Shown: positions 9,887 through 23,073 of the stretch, piece after piece
How the letters are laid out: every line of letters starts with the position of its first letter
Position numbering within the stretch: position 1 is the stretch's first letter
Source of the DNA: Liolophura sinensis
Taxonomy: Eukaryota; Mollusca; Polyplacophora; Chitonida; Chitonidae
Direction: 5' to 3'
DNA length: 59,112 bases
NCBI RefSeq assembly: GCF_032854445.1
Contig: NW_027018199.1
Location: 1-59,112 of the forward strand
The notes under the pieces: model-generated
What the model was told of the DNA's origin: nothing
Databases searched by the model: none
What the model saw: the letters and a program-made list of their open reading frames with translations, nothing else
Translations under genes and position numbers: made by a program

Positions 9887-12633
9887 GTGACGAGAAATCG
9901 AATGGTGCAAACCGCGTTGCTCTCCGACCAAAACTTTTGCCTGTAGCGACAATTCAATGATCATTTATGTCATAATCACGTGCACAGCAACGGCTCTTAC
10001 TCCATGGAAACCAGGGATATTTGCAATTTTTCAACAGCTGCCGATGCCTGGCTCAACTCCGCATCTTTTGGCACCTTATAAATGTGGGTCAGTGTTTAGT
10101 TGTACTTTTTACAGCAGACTGTATCAAGTACCTTGTGTTTTTCACGTACAAATGGTGTGGTAGTTCTTCACGTAGATAAAGACATTGAGATTGTCTTCGA
10201 CTTAGAAGTAAGGCAATTGCTGGGTGAGTTAATTATGCTTAGCCCAAAGATATGACTTCTTCTGGGCTACCGAAGGGCACATAACATATAGTCAAAAGTT
10301 GAATATAGTAATGACCAGTCGCGATTGTACATAGTACAGTGTAGCCGATTTCAAATAACAAAAAGACCAGGCAAAAATGCAAAATTGAAAAAATTGTTCC
10401 AGTGCTGCTGGTAAGAGGCTAATCCGACGTATTTTGTGACGACAAATCGAATGGTGCAAACCGCGTTGTTCTCCGACCAATACTTTTGGCTGTAGTGACA
10501 ATTGAATGATCATTTATGTCATAGTCATGTTCACAGCAACGGCTCTTACTCCATGGAAACCAGTGAAATTTGCAATTATTCATCAGCTGCCGATACCTGG
10601 CTCAATTCCGCATCTTTTGGCACCTTATAAATATGGGTCTGTGGTCAGTTGTACTTTTTACAGCAGACTGTATCAAGTACCTTGTGTTTTTCAGGTACAA
10701 ATGGTGTGGTTTTTCTACACGTAGATAAAGACTTTGAGATTGTCTTGCACTTAGAAGTAAGGCAATTGCTGGGTGAGTTAAATGGGCTTAGCCCAAAGAT
10801 TTTTAAGGCTTCAGGGCTACCGAAGGGCACATAACATATAGTCAAAAGTTGAATATAGTAATGACCAGTCGCGATTGTACAGAGTACAGTGTAGCCGATT
10901 TCAATTAACAAAAAGACCAGGCAAAAATGCAAAAGTGGAAAAACTGTTCCAGTGCTGCTGGTAAGAGGCTAATCCGACGTATTTTGTGACGAGAAATCGA
11001 ATGGTGCAAACCGCGTTGTTCTCCGACCAATACTTTTGGCTGTAGTGACAATTGAATGATCATTTATGTCATAATCACGTGCCCAGCAACGGCTCTTACT
11101 CCATGGAAACCAGGGAAATTTGCAATTTTTCAACAGCTGCCGATGCCTGGCTCAATTCCGCATCTTTTGGCACCTTACTGAGGTGGGTCAGTGTTCAGTT
11201 GTACTTTTTACAGCAGACTGTATCAAGTACCTTGTGTTTTTCAGGTACAAATGGTGTGGTTTTTCTACACGTAGATAAAGACATTGAGATTGTCTTGCAC
11301 TTAGAAGTAAGGCAATTGCTGGGTGAGTTAAATGGGCTTAGCCGAAAGATTTCAGGTCTTCTGGGCTACCGAAGGGCACATAACATATAGTCAAAAGTTG
11401 GATATAGTAATGACCAGTCGCGATTGTACAGAGTACACTGTAGCCGATTTCAATCAACAAAAAGACCAGGCAAAAATGCAAAAGTGGAAAAACTGTTCCA
11501 GTGCTGCTGGTAAGAGGCTTATCCGACGTATTTTGTAGCGAGAAATCGAATGGTGCAAACCGCGTTGCTCTCCGACCAATACTTTTGGCTGTAGTGACAA
11601 TTCATTGATCATTGATGCCATAATCACGTGCCCAGCAACGGCTCTTACTGCATGGAAACCAGGGATATTTGCAATTTTTTAACAGCTGCCGATGCCTGGC
11701 TAAATTCCGCATCTTTTGGCACCTTATAAATGTGGGTCAGTGTTTAGTTGTACTTTTTACAGCAGACTGTATCAAGTACCTTGTGTTTTTCAGGTACAAA
11801 TGGTGTGGTTTTTCTTCACGTAGATAAAGACATTGAGATTGTCTTCGACTTAGAAATAAGGCAATTGCTGGGTGAGTTAAATGGGCTTAGCCCAAAGATA
11901 TGACTTCTTCTGGGCTACCGAAGGGCACATAACATATAGTCAAAAGTTGAATATAGTAATGACCAGTCGCGATTGTACACAGTACAGTGTAGCCGATTTC
12001 AAATAACAAAAAGACCAGGCAAAAATGCAAAATTGAAAAAATTGTTCCAGTGCTGCTGGTAAGAGGCTAATCCGACGTATTTTGTGACGACAAATCAAAT
12101 GGTGCAAACCGCGTTGTTCTCCGACCAATACTTTTGGCAGTAGTGACAATTGAATGATCATTTATGTCATAATCATGTGCACAGCAACGGCTCTTACTCC
12201 ATGGAAACCAGGGAAATTTGCAATTATTCAACAGCTGCCGATACCTGGCTCAATTCCGCATCTTTTGGCACCTTATTCATGTGGGTCTGTGGTCAGTTGT
12301 ACTTTTTACAGCAGACTGTATCAAGTACCTTGTGTTTTTCACGTACAAATGGTGTGGTTTTTCTACACGTAGATAAAGACATTGAGATTGTCTTGCACTT
12401 AGAAGTAAGGCAATTGCTGGGTGAGTTAAATGGGCTTAGCCCAAAGATTTTTAGGTTTTCTGGGCTACCGAAGGGCACATAACATATAGTCAAAAGTTGA
12501 ATATAGTAATGACCAGTCGCGATTGTACAGAGTACAGTGTAGCCGATTTCAATTAACAAAAAGACCAGGCAAAAATGCAAAAGTGGAAAAACTGTTCCAG
12601 TGCTGCTGGTAAGAGGCTAATCCGATGTATTTT
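9887..12633 (+). repeat. Three-monomer-spaced copies (units 19-20 and 22-23)
   Basis: Units 9887 and 10436 pair with 11535 and 12084 at 1648 bp. Both pairs share TTATAAATGTGGG with a TTTAG after it, CTTCACGTAGAT, GATATGACTTCTTC, TTTCAAATAAC, GCAAAATTGAAAAAATTG, and the GACGACAAATC..TTGTTCTCC start of the following unit. The intervening unit 10986 belongs to another subtype. Confidence 0.65.
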
Positions 12634-13180
12634 GTGACGAGAAATCGAATGGTGCAATCCGCGTTGCTCTCCGACCAATACTTTTGGCTGTAGCGACAAT
12701 TGAATGATCATTTATGTCATAATCACGTGCCCAGCAACGGCTCTTACTCCATGGAAACCAGGGATATTTGCAATTTTTTAACAGCTGCCGATGCCTGGCC
12801 CAATTCCGCATCTTTTGGCACCTTATAAATGTGGGTCAGTGTTTAGTTGTACTTTTTACAGCAGACTGTATCAAGTACCTTGTGTTTTTTATGTACAAAT
12901 GGTGTGGTTTTTCTACACGTAGATAAAGACATTGAGATTGTCTTGGACTTAGAAGTAAGACAATTGCTGGGTGAGTTAAATGCGCTTGGCCCAAAGATTT
13001 CAGGTCTTCTGGGCTACCGAAGGGCACATAACTTATAGTCAAAAGTTGAATATAATAATGACCAGTCGCGATGGTACATAGTACAGTGTAGCCGATTTCA
13101 ATTAACAAAAAGACCAGGCAAAAATGCAAAAGTGGAAAAACTGTTCCAGTGCTGCTGGTAAGAGGCTAATCCGACGTATT
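11500..13180 (+). repeat. Copied block, partner 14.29 kb downstream (units 22-24)
   Basis: Units 11535, 12084 and 12634 match 25821, 26370 and 26921 at 14286-14287 bp (26 monomers). Markers are GAGGCTTATCCGACG just before the block (11512 and 25801), a disturbed unit start (GTAGCG / GTGGTG), CATTGATCATTGATG-like dyads, GGCTAAATTCCGC and GACAAATCAAATGG (12090 and 26376). Unit 23 has the TTATTCATGTGGG central segment while its partner has TTACTGAAGTGGG, so part of one copy has been overwritten by another subtype. Confidence 0.65.
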
Positions 13181-13731
13181 TTGTGACGACAAATCGAATT
13201 GTGCAAATCGCGTTGCTCTCCGACCAATATTTTTGGCTGTAGTGACAATTGAATGGTCATTTATGTCATAATCACGTGCCCACCAACGGCTCTTACTCCA
13301 TGGAAACCAGGGAAATTTGCAATTATTCAACAGCTGCCGATGCCTGGCTCAATTCCGCATCTTTTGGCACCTTACTGAAATGGGACAGTGTTCAGTTGTA
13401 CTTTTTACAGCAGACTGTATCAAGTACCTTGTGTTTTTCACGTACAAATGGTGTGGTTTTTCTACACGTAGATAAAGACATTGAGATTGTCTTGGACTTA
13501 GAATTAAGACAATTGCTGGGTGAGTTAAATGGGCTTAGCCGAAAGATTTGACGTCTTCTGGGCTACCGAAGGGCACATAACATATAGTCAAAAGTTGAAT
13601 ATAGTAATGACCAGTCGCGATTGTACATAGTACAGTGTAGCCGATTTCAATTAACAAAAAGACCAGGCAAAAATGCAAAAGTGGAAAAACTGTTCCAGTG
13701 CTGCTGGTAAGAGGCTAATCCGACGTATTTT

Positions 13732-14830
13732 GTGACGAGAAATCGAACGGTGCAAACCTCGTTCCTCTCTGACCAATACTTTTATCTGTAGCGACAATTG
13801 AATGATCATTTATGTCATAATCACATGCCCAGCAACGGCTCTTACTCCATGGAAACCAGGGAAATTTGCAATTTTTCAACAGCTGCCGATGCCTGGCTCA
13901 ATTCCGCATCTTTTGGCACCTTACTGAAGTGGGTCTGTGTTCAGTTGTACTTTTTACAGCAGACTGTATCAAGTACCTTGTTTTTTTCAGGTACAAATGG
14001 TGTGGTTTTTCTACACGTAGATGAAGACTTTGAGATTGTCTTGCACTTAGAAGTAAGGCAATTGCTGGGTGAGTTAAATGGGCTTAGCCCAAAGATATGA
14101 ATTCTTCTGGGCTACCGAAGGGCACATAACATATAGTCAAAAGTTGAATATAGTAATGACCAGTCGCGATTGTACATAGTACAGTGTAGCCGATTTCAAA
14201 TAACAAAAAGACCAGGCAAAAATGCAAAATTGAAAAAATTGTTCCAGTGCTGCTGGTAAGAGGCTAATCCGACGTATTTTGTGACGACAAATCGAATGGT
14301 GCAGACCGCGTTGTTCTCCGACCAATACTTTTGGCTGTAGTGACAATTGAATGATCATTGATGTCATAATCATGTGCACAGCAACGGCTCTTACTCCATG
14401 GAAACCAGGGAAATTTGCAATTATTCAACAGCTGCCGATACCTGACTCAATTCCGCATCTTTTGGCACCTTATAAATGTGGGCCTGTGGTCAGTTGTACT
14501 TTTTACAGCAGACTGTATCAAGTACCTTGTGTTTTTCACGTACAAATGGTGTGGTTTTTCTACACGTAGATAAAGACATTGAGATTGTCTTGCACTTAGA
14601 AGTAAGGCAATTGCTGGGTGAGTTAAATGGGCTTAGCCCAAAGATTTTTAGGTCTTCTGGGCTACCGAAGGGCACATAACATATAGTCAAAAGTTGAATA
14701 TAGTAATGACCAGTCGCGATTGTACAGAGTACAGTGTAGCCGATTTCAATTAACAAAAAGACCAGGCAAAAATGCAAAAGTAGAAAAACTGTTCCAGTGC
14801 TGCTGGTAAGAGGCTAATCCGACGTATTTT
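13732..14830 (+). repeat. Copied block, partner 7693 bp downstream (units 26-27)
   Basis: Pairs with 21425-22523 (14 monomers). Unit 26 and unit 40 share a unit start found nowhere else in the window: GAACGGTGCAAACCTCG, TTCCTCTCTGACC and ACTTTTATCTGTAGCG, plus CCTTGTTTTTTTCAGG. Units 27 and 41 share TACCTGACTC and GTGGGCCTGTGG. Confidence 0.75.
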
Positions 14831-15929
14831 GTGACGAGAAATCGAATGGTGCAAACCGCGTTGCTCTCCGACCAATACTTTTGGCTGTAGCGACAATTGA
14901 ATGATCATTGATGTCATAATCACGTGCCCAGCAACGGCTCTTACTCCATGGAAACCAGGGAAATTTGCAATTTTTCAACAGCTGCCGATGCCTGGCTCAA
15001 TTCCGCATCTTTTGGCACCTTACTGAGGTGGGTCAGTGTTCAGTTGTACTTTTTACAGCAGACTGTATCAAGTACCTTGTGTTTTTCACGTACAAATGGT
15101 GTGGTTTTTCTACACGTAGATAAAGACATTGAGATTGTCTTGCACTTAGAAGTAAGGCAATTGCTGGGTGAGTTAAATGGGCTTAGCCCAAAGATTTCAG
15201 GTCTTCTGGGCTACCGAAGGGCACATAACATATAGTCAAAAGTTGAATATAGTAATGACCAGTCGCGATGGTACACAGTACAGTGTAGCCGATTTCAAAT
15301 AACAAAAAAACCGGGCAAAAATGCAAAAGTGGAAAAACTGTTCCAGTGCTGCTAGTAAGAGGCTAATCCGACGTATTTTGTGACGAGAAATCGAATGGTG
15401 CAAACCGTGTTGCTCTCCGACCAATACTTTTGGCTGTAGCGACAATTGAATGATCATTGATGTCATAATTACGTGGACAGCAACGGCTCTTTCTTCATAG
15501 AAACCAGGGAAATTTGAAATTTTTCAACAGCTGCCGATACCTGGCTCAATTCCGCATCTTTTGGCACCTTATTAATGTGGGTCAGTGTTCAGTTGTACTT
15601 TTTACAGCAGACTGTATCAAGTACCTTGTGTTTTTCATGTACAAATGGTGTGGTTTTTCTACACGTAGATAAAGACATTGAGATTGTCTTGCACTTAGAA
15701 GTAAGGCAATTGCTGGGTGAGTTAAATGGGTTTAGCCCAAAGATTTTTAGGTCTTCTGGGCTACCGAAGGGCACATAACATATAGTCAAAAGTTGAATAT
15801 AGTAATGAACAGTCGCGATTGTACATAGTACAGTGTAGCCGATTTCAATTAACAAAAAGACCAGGCAAAAATGCAAAAGTGGAAAAGCTGTTCCAGTGCT
15901 GCTGGTAAGAGGCTAATCCGACGTATTTT

Positions 15930-18677
15930 GTGACGACAAATCGAATTGTGCAAATCGCGTTGCTCTCCGACCAATATTTTTGGCTGTAGTGACAATTGAA
16001 TGGTCATTTATGTCATAATCACGTGCCCACCAACGGCTCTTACTCCATGGAAACCAGGGAAATTTGCAATTTTTCAACAGCTGCCGATCCCTGGCTCAAT
16101 TCCGCATCTTTTGGCACCTTACTGAAATGGGTCAGTGTTCAGTTGTACTTTTTACAGCAGACTGTATCAAGTACCTTGTGTTTTTCAGGTACAAATGGTG
16201 TGGTTTTTCTACACGTAGATAAAGACATTGAGATTGTCTTGCACTTAGAAGTAAGGCAATTGCTGGGTGAGTTAAATGGGCTTAGCCCAAAGATTTCAGG
16301 TCTTCTGGGCTACCGAAGGGCACATAACTTATAGTCAAAAGTTGGATATAGTAATGACCAGTCGCGATTGTACAGAGTACAGTGTAGCCGATTTCAATTA
16401 ACAAAAAGACCAGGCAAAAATGCAAAAGTGGAAAAACTGTTCCAGTGCTGCTGGTAAGAGGCTAATCCGACGTATTTTGTGACGAGAAATCGAATGGTGC
16501 AAACCGTGTTGCTCTCCGACCAATACTTTTGGCTGTAGCGACAATTCAATGATCATTGATGTCATAATCACGTGCCCAGCAACGGCTCTTACTCCATGGA
16601 AACCAGGGAAATTTGCAATTTTTCAACTGCTGCCGATGCCTGGCTCAATTCCGCATCTTTTGGCACCTTATTAATGTGGGTCTGTGGTCAGTTGTACTTT
16701 TTACAGCAGACTGTATCAAGTACCTTGTGTTTTTTATGTACAAATGGTGTGGTTTTTCTACACGTAGATAAAGACATTGAGATTGTCTTGCACTTAGAAG
16801 TAAGGCAATTGCTGGGTGAGTTAAATGGGCTTAGCCCAAAGATTTTTAGGTCTTCTGGGCTACCGAAGGGCACATAACATATAGTCAAAAGTTGAATATA
16901 GTAATGACCAGTCGCGATTGTACATAGTACAGTGTAGCCGATTTCAAATAACAAAAAGACCAGGCAAAAATGCAAAATTGAAAAAATTGTTCCAGTGCTG
17001 CTGGTAAGAGGCTAATCCGACGTATTTTGTGACGACAAATCGAATGGTGCAAACCGCGTTGTTCTCCGACCAATACTTTTGGCAGTAGTGACAATTGAAT
17101 GATCATTTATGTCATAATCATGTGCACAGCAACGGCTCTTACTCCATGGAAACCAGGGAAATTTGCAATTATTCAACAGCTGCCGATACCTGACTCAATT
17201 CCGCATCTTTTGGCACCTTATAAATGTGGGCCTGTGTTCAGTTGTACTTTTTACAGCAGACTGTATCAAGTACCTTGTGTTTTTCACGTACAAATGGTGT
17301 GGTTTTTCTACACGTAGATAAAGACATTGAGATTGTCTTGCACTTAGAAGTAAGACAATTGCTGGGTGAGTTAAATGGGCTTAGCCCAAAGATTTTTAGG
17401 TCTTCTGGGCTACCGAAGGGCACATAACATATAGTCAAAAGTTGAATATAGTAATGACCAGTCGCGATGGTACACAGTACAGTGTAGCCGATTTCAAATA
17501 ACAAAAAAACCGGCCAAAAATGCAAAAGTGGAAAAACTGTTCCAGTGCTGCTAGTAAGAGGCTAATCCGACGTATTTTGTGACGAGAAATCGAATGGTGC
17601 AAACCGTGTTGCTCTCCGACCAATACTTTTGGCTGTAGCGACAATTGAATGATCATTGATGTCATAATTACGTGGACAGCAACGGCTCTTTCTTCATAGA
17701 AACCAGGGAAATTTGAAATTTTTCAACAGCTGCCGATACCTGGCTCAATTCCGCATCTTTTGGCACCTTATTAATGTGGGTCAGTGTTCAGTTGTACTTT
17801 TTACAGCAGACTGTATCAAGTACCTTGTGTTTTTCACGTACAAATGGTGTGGTTTTTCTACACGTAGATAAAGACATTGAGATTGTCTTGCACTTAGAAG
17901 TAAGACAATTGCTGGGTGAGTTAAATGGGCTTAGCCCAAAGATTTCAGGTCATCTGGGCTACCGAAGGGCACATTACTTATAGTCAAAAGTTGAATATAG
18001 TAATGACCAGTCGCGATTGTACAGAGTACAGTGTAGCCGATTTCAATTAACAAAAAGACCAGGCAAAAATGCAAAAGTGGAAAAGCTGTTCCAGTGCTGC
18101 TGGTAAGAGGCTAATCCGACGTATTTTGTGACGACAAATCGAATTGTGCAAACCGCGTTGCTCTCCGACAAATATTTTTGGCTGTAGTGACAATTGAATG
18201 GTCATTTATGTCATAATCACGTGCCCACCAACGGCTCTTACTCCATGGAAACCAGGGAAATTTGCAATTTTTCAACAGCTGCCGATCCCTGGCTCAATTC
18301 CGCATCTTTTGGCACCTTATTCATGTGGGTCTGTGGTCAGTTGTACTTTTTACAGCAGACTGTATCAAGTACCTTGTGTTTTTCACGTACAAATGGTGTG
18401 GTTTTTTCTACACGTAGATAAAGACATTGAGATTGTCTTGGACTTAGAATTAAGACAATTGCTGGGTGAGTTAAATGGGCTTAGCCGAAAGATTTGACGT
18501 CTTCTGGGCTACCGAAGGGCACAGAACATATAGTCAAAAGTTGAATATAGTAATGACCAGTCGCGATTGTACAGAGTACAGTGTAGCCGATTTCAATTAA
18601 CAAAAAGACCAGGCAAAAATGCAAAAGTGGAAAAGCTGTTCCAGTGCTGCTGGTAAGAGGCTAATCCGACGTATTTT
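15930..18677 (+). repeat. Five-monomer higher-order repeat, first copy (units 30-34)
   Basis: Unit starts 15930, 16479, 17029, 17579 and 18128 pair with 18678, 19227, 19777, 20327 and 20876 at exactly 2748 bp. The copies are nearly identical. Differences I can see are TTTTTTATGTAC at 16730 against TTTTTCACGTAC in the partner, one extra T in GGTTTTTTCTAC at about 18401, and a C/T change in the GGCAAAAATG stretch of unit 31. This is the cleanest tandem higher-order repeat in the left half and one of the youngest events. Confidence 0.9.
17029..17578 (+). repeat. Chimeric monomer, unit 32
   Basis: The first part matches unit 27 (14281): GACGACAAATCG, TTGTTCTCC, ATGTGCACAGC, TTATTCAACAG, GTGGGCCTGTG and GATTTTTAGG. 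The last part matches the end of unit 28 (about 15260-15379): GATGGTACACAGTACAG, TTTCAAATAAC, an AAAAAAACCGG run and GCTGCTAGTAAG. The next unit matches unit 29. The order 27-28-29 has therefore become 32-33, losing one monomer-equivalent with a junction between about 17400 and 17468. The same chimera is present in the duplicate unit 37 (19777), so it predates the 2748-bp duplication. Confidence 0.6.
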
Positions 18678-21424
18678 GTGACGACAAATCGAATTGTGCA
18701 AATCGCGTTGCTCTCCGACCAATATTTTTGGCTGTAGTGACAATTGAATGGTCATTTATGTCATAATCACGTGCCCACCAACGGCTCTTACTCCATGGAA
18801 ACCAGGGAAATTTGCAATTTTTCAACAGCTGCCGATCCCTGGCTCAATTCCGCATCTTTTGGCACCTTACTGAAATGGGTCAGTGTTCAGTTGTACTTTT
18901 TACAGCAGACTGTATCAAGTACCTTGTGTTTTTCAGGTACAAATGGTGTGGTTTTTCTACACGTAGATAAAGACATTGAGATTGTCTTGCACTTAGAAGT
19001 AAGGCAATTGCTGGGTGAGTTAAATGGGCTTAGCCCAAAGATTTCAGGTCTTCTGGGCTACCGAAGGGCACATAACTTATAGTCAAAAGTTGGATATAGT
19101 AATGACCAGTCGCGATTGTACAGAGTACAGTGTAGCCGATTTCAATTAACAAAAAGACCAGGCAAAAATGCAAAAGTGGAAAAACTGTTCCAGTGCTGCT
19201 GGTAAGAGGCTAATCCGACGTATTTTGTGACGAGAAATCGAATGGTGCAAACCGTGTTGCTCTCCGACCAATACTTTTGGCTGTAGCGACAATTCAATGA
19301 TCATTGATGTCATAATCACGTGCCCAGCAACGGCTCTTACTCCATGGAAACCAGGGAAATTTGCAATTTTTCAACTGCTGCCGATGCCTGGCTCAATTCC
19401 GCATCTTTTGGCACCTTATTAATGTGGGTCTGTGGTCAGTTGTACTTTTTACAGCAGACTGTATCAAGTACCTTGTGTTTTTCACGTACAAATGGTGTGG
19501 TTTTTCTACACGTAGATAAAGACATTGAGATTGTCTTGCACTTAGAAGTAAGGCAATTGCTGGGTGAGTTAAATGGGCTTAGCCCAAAGATTTTTAGGTC
19601 TTCTGGGCTACCGAAGGGCACATAACATATAGTCAAAAGTTGAATATAGTAATGACCAGTCGCGATTGTACATAGTACAGTGTAGCCGATTTCAAATAAC
19701 AAAAAGACCAGGTAAAAATGCAAAATTGAAAAAATTGTTCCAGTGCTGCTGGTAAGAGGCTAATCCGACGTATTTTGTGACGACAAATCGAATGGTGCAA
19801 ACCGCGTTGTTCTCCGATCAATACTTTTGGCAGTAGTGACAATTGAATGATCATTTATGTCATAATCATGTGCACAGCAACGGCTCTTACTCCATGGAAA
19901 CCAGGGAAATTTGCAATTATTCAACAGCTGCCGATACCTGACTCAATTCCGCATCTTTTGGCACCTTATAAATGTGGGCCTGTGTTCAGTTGTACTTTTT
20001 ACAGCAGACTGTATCAAGTACCTTGTGTTTTTCACGTACAAATGGTGTGGTTTTTCTACACGTAGATAAAGACATTGAGATTGTCTTGCACTTAGAAGTA
20101 AGACAATTGCTGGGTGAGTTAAATGGGCTTAGCCCAAAGATTTTTAGGTCTTCTGGGCTACCGAAGGGCACATAACATATAGTCAAAAGTTGAATATAGT
20201 AATGACCAGTCGCGATGGTACACAGTACAGTGTAGCCGATTTCAAATAACAAAAAAACCGGCCAAAAATGCAAAAGTGGAAAAACTGTTCCAGTGCTGCT
20301 AGTAAGAGGCTAATCCGACGTATTTTGTGACGAGAAATCGAATGGTGCAAACCGTGTTGCTCTCCGACCAATACTTTTGGCTGTAGCGACAATTGAATGA
20401 TCATTGATGTCATAATTACGTGGACAGCAACGGCTCTTTCTTCATAGAAACCAGGGAAATTTGAAATTTTTCAACAGCTGCCGATACCTGGCTCAATTCC
20501 GCATCTTTTGGCACCTTATTAATGTGGGTCAGTGTTCAGTTGTACTTTTTACAGCAGACTGTATCAAGTACCTTGTGTTTTTCACGTACAAATGGTGTGG
20601 TTTTTCTACACGTAGATAAAGACATTGAGATTGTCTTGCACTTAGAAGTAAGACAATTGCTGGGTGAGTTAAATGGGCTTAGCCCAAAGATTTCAGGTCA
20701 TCTGGGCTACCGAAGGGCACATTACTTATAGTCAAAAGTTGAATATAGTAATGACCAGTCGCGATTGTACAGAGTACAGTGTAGCCGATTTCAATTAACA
20801 AAAAGACCAGGCAAAAATGCAAAAGTGGAAAAGCTGTTCCAGTGCTGCTGGTAAGAGGCTAATCCGACGTATTTTGTGACGACAAATCGAATTGTGCAAA
20901 CCGCGTTGCTCTCCGACAAATATTTTTGGCTGTAGTGACAATTGAATGGTCATTTATGTCATAATCACGTGCCCACCAACGGCTCTTACTCCATGGAAAC
21001 CAGGGAAATTTGCAATTTTTCAACAGCTGCCGATCCCTGGCTCAATTCCGCATCTTTTGGCACCTTATTCATGTGGGTCTGTGGTCAGTTGTACTTTTTA
21101 CAGCAGACTGTATCAAGTACCTTGTGTTTTTCACGTACAAATGGTGTGGTTTTTCTACACGTAGATAAAGACATTGAGATTGTCTTGGACTTAGAATTAA
21201 GACAATTGCTGGGTGAGTTAAATGGGCTTAGCCGAAAGATTTGACGTCTTCTGGGCTACCGAAGGGCACAGAACATATAGTCAAAAGTTGAATATAGTAA
21301 TGACCAGTCGTGATGGTACATAGTACAGTATAGCCGATTTCAATTAACAAAAAGACCAGGCAAAAATGCAAAAGTGGAAAAACTGTTCCAGTGCTGCTGG
21401 TAAGAGGCTAATCCGACGTATTTT
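18678..21424 (+). repeat. Five-monomer higher-order repeat, second copy (units 35-39)
   Basis: This is the second copy of the 2748-bp block, directly abutting the first. Subtype order is GAATTGTGC/CCCACCAACGG, TTAATGTGGGTCTG, TTATAAATGTGGGCC, CTCTTTCTTCATAG, then TTATTCATGTGGG. The unit after it (21425) switches to the private GAACGGTGC subtype, so the repeat was copied only once. Confidence 0.9.
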
Positions 21425-22523
21425 GTGACGAGAAATCGAACGGTGCAAACCTCGTTCCTCTCTGACCAATACTTTTATCTGTAGCGACAATTGAATGATC
21501 ATTTATGTCATAATCACATGCCCAGCAACGGCTCTTACTCCATGGAAACCAGGGATATTTGCAATTTTTCAACAGCTGCCGATGCCTGGCTCAATTCCGC
21601 ATCTTTTGGCACCTTACTGAAGTGGGTCAGTGTTCAGTTGTACTTTTTACAGCAGACTGTATCAAGTACCTTGTTTTTTTCAGGTACAAATGGTGTGGTT
21701 TTTCTACACGTAGATAAAGACTTTGAGATTGTCTTGCACTTAGAAGTAAGGCAATTGCTGGGTGAGTTAAATGGGCTTAGCCCAAAGATATGACTTCTTC
21801 TGGGCTACCGAAGGGCACATAACATATAGTCAAAAGTTGAATATAGTAATGACCAGTCGCGATTGTACATAGTACAGTGTAGCCGATTTCAAATAACAAA
21901 AAGACCAGGCAAAAATGCAAAATTGAAAAAATTGTTCCAGTGCTGCTGGTAAGAGGCTAATCCGACGTATTTTGTGACGACAAATCGAATGGTGCAAACC
22001 GCGTTGTTCTCCGACCAATACTTTTGGCTGTAGTGACAATTGAATGATCATTTATGTCATAATCATGTGCACAGCAACGGCTCTTACTCCATGGAAACCA
22101 GGGAAATTTACAATTATTCAACAGCTGCCGATACCTGACTCAATTCCGCATCTTTTGGCACCTTATAAATGTGGGCCTGTGGTCAGTTGTACTTTTTACA
22201 GCAGACTGTATCAAGTACCTTGTGTTTTTCACGTACAAATGGTGTGGTTTTTCTACACGTAGATAAAGACATTGAGATTGTCTTGCACTTAGAAGAAAGG
22301 CAATTGCTGGGTGAGTTAAATGGGCTTAGCCCAAAGATTTTCAGGTCTTCTGGGCTACCGAAGGGCACATAACTTATAGTCAAAAGTTGAATATAGTAAT
22401 GACCAGTCGCGATTGTACAGAGTACAGTGTAGCCGATTTCAATTAACAAAAAGACCAGGTAAAAATGCAAAAGTGGAAAAACTGTTCCAGTGCTGCTGGT
22501 AAGAGGCTAATCTGACGTATTTT
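21425..22523 (+). repeat. Copied block, partner 7693 bp upstream (units 40-41)
   Basis: Second copy of 13732-14830, with the same private unit-start variants at 21432-21484. Unit 41 ends with GATTTTCAGGTC, which looks like a mix of the GATTTTTAGG and GATTTCAGG forms. It also has AGAAGAAAGG (near 22294) where its partner has AGAAGTAAGG. Confidence 0.75.
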
Positions 22524-23073
22524 GTGACGAGAAATCGAATGGTGCAAACCGCGTTGCTCTCCGACCAATATTTTTGGCTGTAGCGACAATTGAATGATCA
22601 TTGATGTCATAATCACGTGCCCAGCAACGGCTCTTACTCCATGGAAACCAGGGAAATTTGCAATTATTCAACAGCTGCCGATACCTGACTCAATTCCGCA
22701 TCTTTTGGCACCTTATAAATGTGGGCCTGTGGTCAGTTGTACTTTTTACAGCAGACTGTATCAAGTACCTTGTGTTTTTCACGTACAAATGGTGTGGTTT
22801 TTCTACACGTAGATAAAGACATTGAGATTGTCTTGCACTTAGAAGTAAGACAATTGCTGGGTGAGTTAAATGGGCTTAGCCCAAAGATTTTTAGGTCTTC
22901 TGGGCTACCGAAGGGCACATAACATATAGTCAAAAGTTGAATATAGTAATGACCAGTCGCGATTGTACAGAGTACAGTGTAGCCGATTTCAATTAACAAA
23001 AAGACCAGGCAAATATGCAAAAGTGGAAAAACTGTTCTAGTGCTGCTGGTAAGAGGCTAATCCGACGTATTTT
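22524..23073 (+). repeat. Chimeric monomer, unit 42
   Basis: The start, to about CCATGG at 22640, matches unit 45 (24173): GACGAGAAATCG, AATATTTTTGGC, GTAGCGACAATTG and TGCCCAGC. From about 22662 it matches unit 41 and unit 27: CAATTATTCAACAG, TACCTGACTC and TTATAAATGTGGGCC. The junction lies in a shared stretch of roughly 25 bp. This looks like a partial duplication of unit 41 or a conversion by it. Confidence 0.55.

Noticed and set aside
10063-10095. TATA-box promoter in TTATAAATG units
   Set aside because: The TATAAA string arises by one or two substitutions from TTACTGAAGTG-type units and has no other promoter context.
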